Below, in pieces: positions 20,277 to 28,542 of a stretch of DNA of 64,000 nucleotides. Source of the DNA: an uncultured Pseudohongiella sp. (GTDB lineage: Bacteria; Pseudomonadota; Gammaproteobacteria; Pseudomonadales; Pseudohongiellaceae). The position numbers were made by a program, and so were the translations under genes. Location: contig OX638341.1 in assembly GCA_951812965.1 (NCBI GenBank), positions 186,001-250,000 on the forward strand, given 5' to 3'. Under the pieces are notes generated by a model, which saw only the letters and a list, made by a program, of their open reading frames with translations, did no database searches and was not told the DNA's origin. How positions within the stretch are numbered: position 1 is the stretch's first letter; every line of letters starts with the position of its first letter.

Positions 20277-22808
20277 CTAAAACGTGTAATCCACCTGGAA
20301 ACTGAACTGCCGGCCGTGGTTGTACGCTGTCGAGATCAGGCCGCCCTGGGTGATTTCGGAACGCTCGTCTAGTAGATTACGGCCCTTGAACTGTACTTTC
20401 CAGTTATCGTTCAACTCGCGGATGAAGTTGAGGTTCAACTCACCGAACGGCTGCTCGTAGAGGTCGGGCGCGCCCTCGATTCCCACCTCGGTGATGCGTT
20501 CGCCGAAATAGTGGTAGAGCAAGGTTGCGGTAGTGCCGGTAAACGGCTCATAGCCCGCCTGGAAGTTGAACAGCCAGTCGGACTGGCCTTGCAGCGGGCG
20601 CGACAGATTGGTCACGATGCCGGCGTTTTCTTCGCTGATCTCCACCGAAGAATTGATGTACGAAAGATTGGCCTGGACGTAAAAATCCTCACCTATTCCG
20701 CCGAGGAATTCGAGATCCTTGTAAATCTCCCATTCGATGCCCTGGTTTTCTCCCGCGGCGGCGTTGGTAAAGGTCTGAAGGCCCGTGGCGCCGCCCTGAA
20801 TGATGGATTCGATGGGATTTTCGAATTCCTTGTAGAAAACGCCGATTGAGATGTAGTCGCTGAAGCCGAAATACCATTCCCAGCGGAAATCGTAATTTGT
20901 GATCGAGGTGATAAGCAGATCCGGATTGCCTACCACTTCCCGTCCTGTAATCGGATCGGTAAAGGCCGCCGGCGAAAGTTCGCGGAAATCCGGTCTCGAT
21001 AAGGTTTCGCTATACGCCAGACGAAACTGGTGATCGTTCTGGATAAAAGTCGCGCTTAGCGCGGGAAGATAGTCCTCGCTGTCCTGGCTCGTGTTCACCT
21101 CTGCATCGCGGAACAGATCGAAGGTGTCCACCGTCTGCCGGAATTCCTCAAAGCGCAGGCCGCCGTTCAGACGCAGCCGATCATTGAAGTTGACCTCGCC
21201 ATTGACGTACCAGGATTCGGACTCGTTTGTGGCCAGATAATTGTCGGTAGCCCTGGTGAATTCGCGCAATTCAAAGGCATCGGGCGCGATGTTATCGGGT
21301 ATGAATATTTCTTCCATGGAAAGCGCAAGCAGTTCCGGGTCGCGGGTGCGGCGGCCCTGATCGAAAAAGGAGTAGCGGCGGATTTCCGAATCACGCTCCT
21401 TTTCATTCGTCACATAACCGGCCTGGGCCGTGAAGGTGGAATCGCCTGGCCCGTAAAACACCATGGTGGCGTCCAGGCCGAAATCCCTGGCGTCATCGTC
21501 AAGCGCGCTGAATCGGCGCACATTGCCGTCGGCGCGGGTCGAGAACTGGAACCGGCCATCGGATTCCAGGTCGTAGCGGTAACGGCGATGGTCTGGAGAG
21601 TCGCGTTCGGCCTTGACGTCGCTATAGCGCCAGTTGATGACGAGTTCATTGAATGCGGGGAAGTAGTGGTCGCCCTGCAACTGATTGGAAAACAATTCCC
21701 GCTCGATCCATTCGAGTTCGGTGCGGCGGATGTAGGCTTCCTGCGCTATATCTCCTTCCACGAAGCCAACGCTGTCGTCGGTCTTGCGCAATACCACGGA
21801 GGTCAGGCGCACGTTGTGGTTGGCGTTGAAATCGATTCCCGTGGTCAGTATGCCGCTGATGTCGATGCTGTGCTCGGTCCCGTTCCAGACCAGGTCGTCG
21901 TCGAGAGTCAGACCCTCATTGTTTACCTTGTAGGTCTTGCGCTCGATTTCGTTTCGATCCCAGGAACTGGAGTAGTCGATCGCCGCCAGGTAATTCAGGG
22001 TCGCGCCGCTGTTACCTAGATCATGAAAATTACCCAGCGATGTCGAAACATCGAAATTGGCCGGCAAATCCTCGAAATTCGGATTGTATTCATTGCGCAG
22101 GGATTGACCGATGGTCTGCAATTCTTCCGGTGTATACCCCCCGCTACCGCCGAACCGGCTCTTGCGCTTGAGTTCCTGGTCGCCCTCGGTGGCCAGGCGC
22201 AGTGTATCGGGAATGCCGCGATAGCCGTCGTCATAACCGAGCCAGGACATATTGCCGCCGGGGACCGTCATGCCTTCTTCGAAATTTACGTCGGTCGTCA
22301 TACCGACCGTCGAGGACAGGTTCCAGAAGAACTCCTCGGTGGACTTCTTGGTGCGCAGTTGCAGCACCCCACCGCCGAATTCGCTCGGGAACCGGGCCGA
22401 GTAGGTTTTTTGCACCAATACGCTTTCCAGTACCGCGGTCGGAAACAGATCCATCGGCACCACGCGGTTGATCGGCTCCGGACTCGGCAGGATCGCGCCG
22501 TTAAGCAAAGTCGTCGAATAACGTTCGCCAAGACCGCGAACGTATACGAACTTGCCGCCTACCGTACTCAGCCCCGCCACGCGCTTGAGGCTTTCGGCAA
22601 TATTGGAATCGCCCGAGCGAGTGAATTGCTCTTCGCCGACGACATTGGACACAGAAGCGGTTTCCCTCTTCTCGTCGGGAACGAATTGACCGATTACCGA
22701 GATCTCTTCAATTCCAGGTTCCTGGGCAAAGGCAGTCCCGCCGATACCGCTGAGCGCGGTAGCGACGGCCAAAGGCAGGATGCGGTTTTGCAGCACTGGT
22801 CTGTTCAT
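20277..22808 (-). CDS. TonB-dependent outer-membrane receptor, Pho-box controlled
   Basis: 843 residues with a signal peptide (about 1-28, ending TAFAQE), a TonB-box-like segment (IEEISVIGQF), a plug domain (SGDSNIAESLKRVAGLSTVG, then VYVRGLGERYSTTLLNGA) and a long beta-barrel ending in aromatic YTF. This plug wording is shared with a class of large proteobacterial receptors whose ligands are mostly unknown. A Pho-box pair lies 34-66 bp upstream and phoB is directly downstream. The ligand is therefore likely an organophosphate or phosphate-bearing compound; that is inference. The terminator upstream separates it from the secreted protein gene that precedes it. Confidence 0.88.
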   Translation of the reverse strand: MNRPVLQNRILPLAVATALSGIGGTAFAQEPGIEEISVIGQFVPDEKRETASVSNVVGEEQFTRSGDSNIAESLKRVAGLSTVGGKFVYVRGLGERYSTTLLNGAILPSPEPINRVVPMDLFPTAVLESVLVQKTYSARFPSEFGGGVLQLRTKKSTEEFFWNLSSTVGMTTDVNFEEGMTVPGGNMSWLGYDDGYRGIPDTLRLATEGDQELKRKSRFGGSGGYTPEELQTIGQSLRNEYNPNFEDLPANFDVSTSLGNFHDLGNSGATLNYLAAIDYSSSWDRNEIERKTYKVNNEGLTLDDDLVWNGTEHSIDISGILTTGIDFNANHNVRLTSVVLRKTDDSVGFVEGDIAQEAYIRRTELEWIERELFSNQLQGDHYFPAFNELVINWRYSDVKAERDSPDHRRYRYDLESDGRFQFSTRADGNVRRFSALDDDARDFGLDATMVFYGPGDSTFTAQAGYVTNEKERDSEIRRYSFFDQGRRTRDPELLALSMEEIFIPDNIAPDAFELREFTRATDNYLATNESESWYVNGEVNFNDRLRLNGGLRFEEFRQTVDTFDLFRDAEVNTSQDSEDYLPALSATFIQNDHQFRLAYSETLSRPDFRELSPAAFTDPITGREVVGNPDLLITSITNYDFRWEWYFGFSDYISIGVFYKEFENPIESIIQGGATGLQTFTNAAAGENQGIEWEIYKDLEFLGGIGEDFYVQANLSYINSSVEISEENAGIVTNLSRPLQGQSDWLFNFQAGYEPFTGTTATLLYHYFGERITEVGIEGAPDLYEQPFGELNLNFIRELNDNWKVQFKGRNLLDERSEITQGGLISTAYNHGRQFSFQVDYTF

Positions 22809-22841
22809 TATTCCGTCCGGGCACCGGTGTTTCAGGCACCA

Positions 22842-22874
22842 GTTTATGGCAGCTTTATGACAATAGTGTTACTG
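22842..22874 (-). promoter_or_regulatory. Pho box upstream of the TonB receptor-phoB operon
   Basis: Read on the minus strand, 11-bp units start at 22863 (TTGTCATAAAG) and 22852 (CTGCCATAAAC), both close to the PhoB half-site CTGTCAT plus four bases. A weaker unit, CAGTAAC, starts at 22874. The last full unit ends 33 bp before the receptor ATG, leaving room for a -10 and a short leader. With phoB in the operon, this implies autoregulation. Confidence 0.7.
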
Positions 22875-22904
22875 GGAAGAAGGATTTTCTGGGCGATCGG
22901 AGAG

Positions 22905-22945
22905 GCGAAAAACAACGAAAGGAGGGGATGCAATTGCACCCCCTC
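22905..22945 (-). terminator. Rho-independent terminator after the secreted beta-helix gene
   Basis: Positions 22922-22945 form a nearly perfect 24-nt inverted repeat (GAGGGG...CCCCTC outside, TGCAATTGCA inside, one G-T wobble). On the minus strand it is followed by a T-rich stretch. It lies 42 bp after the stop of the 22987-24828 gene and before the receptor's Pho box, so the two genes are separate transcripts. Confidence 0.7.
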
Positions 22946-22986
22946 TTCCATCGTACGGGGCTTACCTGTCTTTCGCGGAACCGGAA

Positions 22987-24828
22987 TCAATCCGAGAAGG
23001 ACCAGCCTGCGGTCCAGTCTGATGTTTCGTCCTTGATCGCGCCGATGTAGTCGACCTGTTCGAAAAACGGATCGTCAGGAATCGACGGCGTTACCGCGTT
23101 CAGCATGTGGCCGTTTACAAGCCCGCTGTCACCGCCGAGGTCGACACCGCCGACGGCGCTGCCGGATTGGGCGCCAAACCAGTCAGCGACGGTGAATGGG
23201 TCGCCATCAGATTCACTGAAGCCACAACCGGTGGCAACGCGTGAATTGCCCATGGTCAGGCTTCCATTCAGACCGGCGATGCTGCCGCCGGCAGAGGTGA
23301 AAGTAGCGGCGTCATCGATGTCGACACAGTAACCGGTACCAAAGTTGCCGATTACCGCGTTGGAAATCTGCGCGGAAGTGCCCTCCCGCAGCCGAAATCC
23401 ATTTTCATTGCTGTCGGATGGTCCCGCGCAGGTCAGGTTGGAGATGATTGCGTTCGCCCGCGGCGTTGCATCGTTGTCGTCGCTGTTGCTGTCGGCTTCG
23501 ATGCAATGCTCGCTGGCGCTTCCCTGCTTGATAGCGACGAATTGCATCTTGCCGTTCCAGCCCTGGGTCCAGTCAAGGGCGTCGTCCTCATTGCCGGAGA
23601 GCAGGACATGCCTGGCGTTGGTTGTGCCGCCGAAGAACTCGATGCCGTCGTCGGAGTTGTTATGCACCTGGATATAGTCAACCAGGGTGCCGGAGCCGGT
23701 GCCCTGGAAGGCGATGCCATTCAGTTCGTCTTCCTCGGTGAAGTTCTGCCCGGCGTAGCGCACCTGCGTGAATGTGATTACGCCGCTGCTGTCATCGGGA
23801 TTGTCACCGCCATAGGTTCCGCTGTTGCCCTCGCCTTCGGCGGTACCACCGCCGACGTTTAACGGCGCGCTTCCGTTAAGGACAAGTCCGCCCCACTGCC
23901 CGGTGGTTGTCTCGTTGGCGTCAGCTTCGTCCACATAGGTAAAGACGACGGGCTTTTCGCGGCTTCCGTTGGCGTGGAGTTGCCCTCCGCGGTCGATTAC
24001 CAGATAACCCAATCCGCCGCCAGCGGTCGGTGCGTAAACAGTCGTGCCGGCATCGATGGTCAACCTGACCTTGTCCTCGTTTGCGGTCACATCGTTCTCG
24101 CCGATGATCACCTGGTCCGCGAGGAAATACGCGAAATTCGAAGTCAGATGCGTGTCGCCGGTGATCCTTCCCGAAAGGACGCAAACGCTCTTGCCGTCCA
24201 GTGTGTCGCCGGAAGTATCCGCCGTGGTATTCGCCGGGCAGCTATCGTCGGCAGACTCGGCTATTCTCAACTGCGCTGGTGTCGATGTTTCTGGCGTCAG
24301 GCCGAGAGTATTGAAGGTCACTTTAGAAAAGTCACCGTCTACGGCATAGCCCACATAGGACTCGATCGTCATGCCGGCCATGTTGGCGTCGTCACCGACC
24401 ATTCCATCGATGAGAGTGATCATCTCAAATTCTTGCAGAGTCTTGGTCGTATAGGGCTCCAGGGTGGATATCTGAACATCCCAAGGCACCCAGACTCCGC
24501 CCGAAATCCGCTGGAACCATCCTTCTCCTCCATCCGCGCCCAGTCCTGGAATCCGCAGCACGGCGAAAATCGCCGCGTCCTGACCAACGTCCGCCGGATC
24601 GGGTTCGATGGTAAAGACCAGGTCGGCGGGTTCGGACGCGGGTACTTCGGCAAGATAGCTCACGCCGCCGTTGATGGTGGCGCCGGCAGCGAACCTGGCA
24701 TCGGACGTTGCCGGAAGAGTGCCGAGTTGCGTCAGTTCACCATGGCCATCCGCCTGTGCGGCCAGACTGGCCACGCCAAACGCAACGCCGGTGGCGAGCG
24801 CTGTCAAATTGCTTTGCTTGAATTTCAT
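22987..24828 (-). CDS. Large secreted protein, right-handed beta-helix type, Pho-box controlled
   Basis: 613 residues with a signal peptide (MKFKQSNLTALATGVAFGVA..., cut near AQADG). A N-terminal part is followed by repeats rich in Gly, Asn and Asp: IDAGTTVYAPTAGGGLGYLV, GQWGGLVLNGSAPLNVGGG, VDYIQVHNNSDDGIEFFGGT and ARHVLLSGNEDDALDWTQGW. These look like rungs of a parallel beta-helix. Similar proteins occur beside TonB receptors in marine Proteobacteria. No catalytic motif is recognised; surface capture of a ligand or exoenzyme activity are the options. Its promoter carries six Pho half-sites, the strongest Pho signal in the window. Confidence 0.7.
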   Translation of the reverse strand: MKFKQSNLTALATGVAFGVASLAAQADGHGELTQLGTLPATSDARFAAGATINGGVSYLAEVPASEPADLVFTIEPDPADVGQDAAIFAVLRIPGLGADGGEGWFQRISGGVWVPWDVQISTLEPYTTKTLQEFEMITLIDGMVGDDANMAGMTIESYVGYAVDGDFSKVTFNTLGLTPETSTPAQLRIAESADDSCPANTTADTSGDTLDGKSVCVLSGRITGDTHLTSNFAYFLADQVIIGENDVTANEDKVRLTIDAGTTVYAPTAGGGLGYLVIDRGGQLHANGSREKPVVFTYVDEADANETTTGQWGGLVLNGSAPLNVGGGTAEGEGNSGTYGGDNPDDSSGVITFTQVRYAGQNFTEEDELNGIAFQGTGSGTLVDYIQVHNNSDDGIEFFGGTTNARHVLLSGNEDDALDWTQGWNGKMQFVAIKQGSASEHCIEADSNSDDNDATPRANAIISNLTCAGPSDSNENGFRLREGTSAQISNAVIGNFGTGYCVDIDDAATFTSAGGSIAGLNGSLTMGNSRVATGCGFSESDGDPFTVADWFGAQSGSAVGGVDLGGDSGLVNGHMLNAVTPSIPDDPFFEQVDYIGAIKDETSDWTAGWSFSD

Positions 24829-24874
24829 TCTGGCTCCTTGTTGAAGTCATGCCGGATGCAAAATTACAGTCGCA

Positions 24875-24952
24875 ATATTAGGAGCCGGTTGTTTCAGGTT
24901 CGCGACAATTTTTTTGCAGTTAGACGACAATTCCGTTGCAGAAATATGACAG
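24875..24952 (-). promoter_or_regulatory. Extended Pho-box array (six 11-bp half-sites) with a -10 element
   Basis: Reading the minus strand, consecutive 11-bp units start at 24952, 24941, 24930, 24919, 24908 and 24897 and begin CTGTCA, CTGCAA, TTGTCG, CTGCAA, TTGTCG and CTGAAA. All carry the YTG of the PhoB half-site in strict 11-bp phase. TAATAT (24880-24875) follows as a -10, and the gene starts at 24828 after a ribosome site AAGGAG. Tandem PhoB dimers are expected to occupy this array. Confidence 0.75.
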
Positions 24953-25010
24953 GCTTCGACGGCGGCAAAAGTTGCTATTATTTCCGCCTTCGAACCCGGC
25001 GCCCGGCGAC

Positions 25011-25676
25011 ATGAACAAGCCTGTCCAGAACTACAATCTGAAACTCGAAGCCCAGCACGTGGGCTTTTTCGAAACGCCGGTCGTGGTCAGCAAATTGAAG
25101 AACGGCGAAGCGCTAATGGACGACCTTGAACAGGCGATTCGCCGCAACAAGGCGCAACAATCGGGGCTTTCGCGTTCGAACATCGGCTCCTGGCATTCCG
25201 ACACGGACATGCTCAAATGGGGTGGCGCCGCGGCAGGCGAACTCGCCGACACCGCGGTCAAGATCTGCAAGCGCCTGACTGTATTCCAGGAAGCCAGACC
25301 CGAGAGTTTTCACTGGGTCACGCGGATGTGGGCAAACATCACCCCCCAGGGTGGCCTGAACCATCTGCACTCGCACCCGGGCAACCTCTGGGCCGCGGTG
25401 ATGTACCTCGACATGGGCGAGGAAAACGAGGCGGGAGATTCCGGCGGTGCATTCTATATGGAAGACCCCCGCTTCCCGACTGTCGCCATGCACAACACAG
25501 CGGTGCGCATGCTTGGCGCAGACGGTAACCCGCAGCAGTACGAAATCGAGTTCAAGCTCAACCGTGGCGACCTGATCGTGTTTCCCTCCTGGCTACGGCA
25601 TGGCGTGCGCCCATACACGGGAAAGCGCGAGCGCATTTCCATCGCGATGAACATAGACGCCCGCCGCAATCGCTGA
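25011..25676 (+). CDS. Putative 2OG-Fe(II) oxygenase (TIGR02466-like)
   Basis: 221 residues. The middle part has WVTRMWANITPQGGLNHLHS followed by HPGNLWAAVMYLDM, with the candidate iron ligands His in HLHSHPGN. The C-terminal part has GDLIVFPSWLRHGVRPYTGK and RISIAMNI, supplying the distal His and the Arg that would bind 2-oxoglutarate. This layout fits the conserved-hypothetical family annotated as putative 2OG-Fe(II) oxygenases. Start 25011 gives the compact family N-terminus. It diverges from the Pho-controlled secreted protein and its start lies 58 bp from the array, so shared control is possible. Substrate unknown. Confidence 0.7.
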   Translation: MNKPVQNYNLKLEAQHVGFFETPVVVSKLKNGEALMDDLEQAIRRNKAQQSGLSRSNIGSWHSDTDMLKWGGAAAGELADTAVKICKRLTVFQEARPESFHWVTRMWANITPQGGLNHLHSHPGNLWAAVMYLDMGEENEAGDSGGAFYMEDPRFPTVAMHNTAVRMLGADGNPQQYEIEFKLNRGDLIVFPSWLRHGVRPYTGKRERISIAMNIDARRNR

Positions 25677-25703
25677 GACTCTGCGAAAATCAGCGATTTC
25701 CCG

Positions 25704-26393
25704 CTACCGCGCCAGACCGCTGCGGAAACGCAGGCGGTTGATGGGATCGAGCAGCCTCGGCAGCCCCCGCGTGAATCGCAGGGGGCGGTCGAGAACGGCG
25801 AAACTGAGACAGCCGTTCTCGCTCGCCGGCTGATGTTCGTGGCTGGCGTCCCTGGAAAGAAAATCGCCATTGCCGTAACTGCCGAGTTCATCGTGGAACT
25901 TGCCTTGCAGCACCAGAGTGTATTCGCGGCCATAGTGGGAATGAACCGGCGTGGATGCGCCCGCAGCCATGTAAATGAACTCGCAGCGGGATTCGTGATC
26001 GATCGGCGCGATGGCCTGATGGATGCCTTCGGTGAGGCGGGTCCAGCGCAGCCCGTCGGCGGCCTGCCGCAAGGCGCGAGGCAGCAGTAGACCCTTGACA
26101 AACTTGTCTTGGGAAGCCGCAGCAAATGTTTCGGCAGGTTCGGCGCTCTGTCGCGGCAGGCTTGTAATCCGCTTGATCATACAGCCGAAATCGAGATCGG
26201 GCGCCTGGACCGTCTCCTGCCCGGCATTCCAATCACGCATTTCCCGGGATTCGAATTCCGCGACTCGAACTCGGCAATGACCGCACATCTCCACATGGGC
26301 GGAAACAATCACGCTCATGCCGAGCGGCAGCTCGCGGCGCGCAAAGCGAACCAGCAAGGCGTCCGAAGGATGATGAAGAACCGAATCCTTCAT
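25704..26393 (-). CDS. chrR: ChrR-type zinc anti-sigma factor with cupin domain
   Basis: 229 residues. The N-terminal anti-sigma domain has SAHVEMCGHCR, the His-x3-Cys-x2-Cys zinc motif. The C-terminal cupin has HSHYGREYTLVLQGKFHDEL then GDFLSRDASHEHQP, with metal-ligand histidines. Family role: binds the RpoE-type sigma factor and releases it on singlet oxygen or organic peroxide stress. The start overlaps the sigma-factor stop as ATGA, so the pair is made in fixed ratio. Confidence 0.88.
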   Translation of the reverse strand: MKDSVLHHPSDALLVRFARRELPLGMSVIVSAHVEMCGHCRVRVAEFESREMRDWNAGQETVQAPDLDFGCMIKRITSLPRQSAEPAETFAAASQDKFVKGLLLPRALRQAADGLRWTRLTEGIHQAIAPIDHESRCEFIYMAAGASTPVHSHYGREYTLVLQGKFHDELGSYGNGDFLSRDASHEHQPASENGCLSFAVLDRPLRFTRGLPRLLDPINRLRFRSGLAR

Positions 26394-26974
26394 TCCCCTG
26401 CTCCCGCCAGATATCTGAGTTTGTCCAGACCGAGGCGCAACCGGGATTTCAAAGTGCCGAGCGGTATGCCAAGGCGGCTGGCGGCTTCTTCGTGGGTGAA
26501 GTCGAGCATGTAGACCTGTTTGATCACGGCCTGCTGCGCTACAGGCAATTTCCCGAGAAACTCTTCAACGCGGGAAAGCAAGGCGCTTAGTTCCGCGGTA
26601 TTGTCCAGATCCAGCGCGGGTTCGGTTTCCTCGCCGAGCGGCCATATGTCATCGGCGCTGACGCAGATCGGCTGGCGTTTTGCCTTGCGCAGCAGGTCGA
26701 AACAGCGGTTTCGCGCCAAGGTGAAAATCCAGTTGTCGGCGCTGCCCCTTTCTAGATCGAACAGGGAGGCTTTTCGCCATACCGTAAGCATGGTTTCCTG
26801 GACGAGGTCCCGTGATAATTGCTCGCTGCGGGTGAGTTTCATGCCCGTCTGGTAGATCCGCGTGGCGTAGCGCTCAAACAGTCGTGCGAATGCCGCAGTG
26901 TCGCCGGAATGACTGACGGCGCCGAGCAACTCCTCATTGCTCGCCGATTTCAGGTGGCTTGAAGATGATGCCAT
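26390..26974 (-). CDS. rpoE: RpoE-type ECF sigma factor (ChrR-partnered)
   Basis: 194 residues from ATG 26974 (MASSSSHLKSASNEELLGAV). Region 2 shows FARLFERYATRIYQTGMKLT and DLVQETMLTVWRKASLFD; region 4 shows FLGKLPVAQQAVIKQVYML followed by THEEAASRLGIPLGTLKSRL. Longer frames to 27097 or 27115 exist, but the promoter assigned at 27107-27134 would start the transcript near 27100, so 27115 cannot be used and 26974 fits the family N-terminus. Paired with ChrR in one operon. Inferred regulon: itself and the divergent lipid-modifying operon. Confidence 0.88.
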   Translation of the reverse strand: MASSSSHLKSASNEELLGAVSHSGDTAAFARLFERYATRIYQTGMKLTRSEQLSRDLVQETMLTVWRKASLFDLERGSADNWIFTLARNRCFDLLRKAKRQPICVSADDIWPLGEETEPALDLDNTAELSALLSRVEEFLGKLPVAQQAVIKQVYMLDFTHEEAASRLGIPLGTLKSRLRLGLDKLRYLAGAGE

Positions 26975-27106
26975 GTCCCTGTTTCCGGGCCTTGTGGCCT
27001 TGACGGCGGCCCGGCTTCCCAGGAGCGCGCTTCGCGGAAATATGCGCTCCCGGGCAGGCAGCAGTCCCGGCGGATTGATTTTCAGTAACAGTTCCATGAT
27101 AACGGA

Positions 27107-27134
27107 TTTACGCAAATTTCACGGCTGTGGATCA
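27107..27134 (-). promoter_or_regulatory. Putative ECF promoter of the sigma/anti-sigma operon
   Basis: On the minus strand TGATCC (27134-27129) is followed after 16 bp by CGTAAA (27112-27107). TGATCC is the -35 type reported for RpoE/ChrR systems. The divergent operon has the same TGATCCACAG start and a CGTA -10, which supports one sigma reading both and autoregulation here. Confidence 0.6.
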
Positions 27135-27174
27135 CTTCCGGCGCTTTCCTGCTCTGGCGCGCCGAGGCCGTGAT

Positions 27175-27203
27175 TGATCCACAGCGGCCCCGGCAGTCGT
27201 ATT
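27175..27203 (+). promoter_or_regulatory. Putative ECF promoter of the FAD-DUF1365-Cfa operon
   Basis: TGATCC (27175-27180) is followed after 17 bp by CGTATT (27198-27203), 83 bp before the first ATG. It shares the ten bases TGATCCACAG with the sigma-factor promoter on the other strand. Confidence 0.6.
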
Positions 27204-27285
27204 TTCTGGCGAGAGTCGCTACAAAGCCGAGCAATGCCAACGATTGTTTCTCAAGAACGAGCGGAAATTCACCGGGGTCGTCTCA

Positions 27286-28542
27286 ATGACCAAAGCTGAT
27301 GCAAAACCCGCGCGTATCGCCATCGTCGGCGCCGGCGTGGCGGGGCTGACGGCGGCGCGGTTGTTGCGGCGCAGGTTTGAAATCAGCGTTTTCGAGGCGA
27401 ACGATTATGCCGGCGGGCATTCGCATACCGTTGCGGTCGAGGTCGAAGGCCAGCAATTCCAGGTCGATACCGGCTTTATCGTGTGCAATGATCGCAACTA
27501 TCCTTCGTTCATGGAGTTGCTGCGGGAGTTGCGGGTTGAACTCGTTCCCACCGAAATGAGCTTCAGCGTCTCGAATCCGGTTCTTGGCCTGGAATACAAC
27601 GGCCACAATCTCAATACGCTTTTCGCCCAACGGAGCAACTTGCGGCGCGGCTCGTTCCAGCGGATGCTGCTCGATATCCTGCGCTTCAACCGCGCTGCCC
27701 GGCATTACTCCGGTGATGACAGCGTCGCGGAATTCATCGGCAGGCGCCGGTTCGGCGCGCTGTTCGCCGACAATTACCTGCTGCCGATGGTGGCGGCGAT
27801 CTGGTCTTGCGAGCCGAGGCAGGCCAAAGCCTTTCCCATGCGCATGTTGGCGCGGTTCTTCGCCAATCACGGCCTGCTGAACCTGTTCAACCGGCCGCGC
27901 TGGTTCACCATTGCCGGCGGCTCGCGCAGTTATGTGCGCGCGCTGACTGCGGATTTTGCCGACTGCATCCACCTGTCCACGCCGGTGCGAGGCCTGTGCC
28001 GCACCGGAACCGGCGTCAGGCTGCGATTCGATGACGACAGCGCGGAATTCGACCAGGTCGTGCTCGCCTGCCACAGCGACCAGGCGCTGGCCCTGCTGGA
28101 ATCGCCAACCGCCGAGGAAACCGAAATTCTCGGCGCGATTCCCTATCGGCCCAGTTCGGTGCTGCTGCATCACGACGCCAGCCTGATGCCCAGCGAGCGG
28201 CGCGCCTGGGCGAGCTGGAATTTCCGCACCGAAGACGCCACCAGCGGGCAGCCGCCAGTCGTCACCTATTGCATGAATATTCTGCAGCAGCTGCAGTCCC
28301 CGCAGCCGCTGTTCGTTTCGCTCAATGCCGAAAATCTTATCGACCCCGCCAAAGTCATTGCCGAGTTCAGTTACAGCCACCCGCAATACTCCAGGCACAG
28401 CCTGGGCGCCCAGGCCCGCCGCGGCGAAATCTGCGGCGTCGGCGGCATTCACTACTGCGGCGCGTGGTGGTATGACGGTTTCCATGAAGACGCCGTCCGC
28501 AGCGCCCTCGACGTCTGCCGGCGGCTGGAGCTTGCCTCATGA
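27286..28542 (+). CDS. FAD-dependent oxidoreductase of the amine-oxidase fold
   Basis: 418 residues. The N-terminal dinucleotide fold reads IAIVGAGVAGLTAARLLRRR and ends FEANDYAGGHSHT, then VDTGFIVCNDRNYPSF. The end HYCGAWWYDGFHEDAVRSAL is the C-terminal FAD segment. ATG 27286 gives the normal start just before the GxGxxG loop; a TTG at 27244 is less likely. Proteins of this type sit with DUF1365 and cyclopropane-fatty-acid-synthase-like methyltransferases and are thought to act on membrane acyl chains as desaturase or oxidase. First gene of the operon driven by the TGATCC promoter; its stop overlaps the next start as ATGA. Confidence 0.85.
   Translation: MTKADAKPARIAIVGAGVAGLTAARLLRRRFEISVFEANDYAGGHSHTVAVEVEGQQFQVDTGFIVCNDRNYPSFMELLRELRVELVPTEMSFSVSNPVLGLEYNGHNLNTLFAQRSNLRRGSFQRMLLDILRFNRAARHYSGDDSVAEFIGRRRFGALFADNYLLPMVAAIWSCEPRQAKAFPMRMLARFFANHGLLNLFNRPRWFTIAGGSRSYVRALTADFADCIHLSTPVRGLCRTGTGVRLRFDDDSAEFDQVVLACHSDQALALLESPTAEETEILGAIPYRPSSVLLHHDASLMPSERRAWASWNFRTEDATSGQPPVVTYCMNILQQLQSPQPLFVSLNAENLIDPAKVIAEFSYSHPQYSRHSLGAQARRGEICGVGGIHYCGAWWYDGFHEDAVRSALDVCRRLELAS

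Noticed and set aside
22023..23036. 337-codon plus-strand frame opposite the TonB receptor
   Set aside because: Overlaps a gene with clear receptor motifs and runs through its Pho box and terminator.
24936..25010. Upstream extension of the 2OG-Fe(II) oxygenase gene to an earlier start at 24936
   Set aside because: It would start inside the Pho-box array and adds a basic tail unlike the rest; 25011 gives a normal start.
26975..27115. Longer N-terminus for the sigma factor (starts at 27115 or 27097)
   Set aside because: 27115 lies upstream of the inferred transcription start and the added residues are not sigma-like; 26974 matches the family.
27283..28485. 400-codon frame antisense to the FAD oxidoreductase
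   Set aside because: Same codon-bias shadow; composition is not protein-like and no ribosome site is present.
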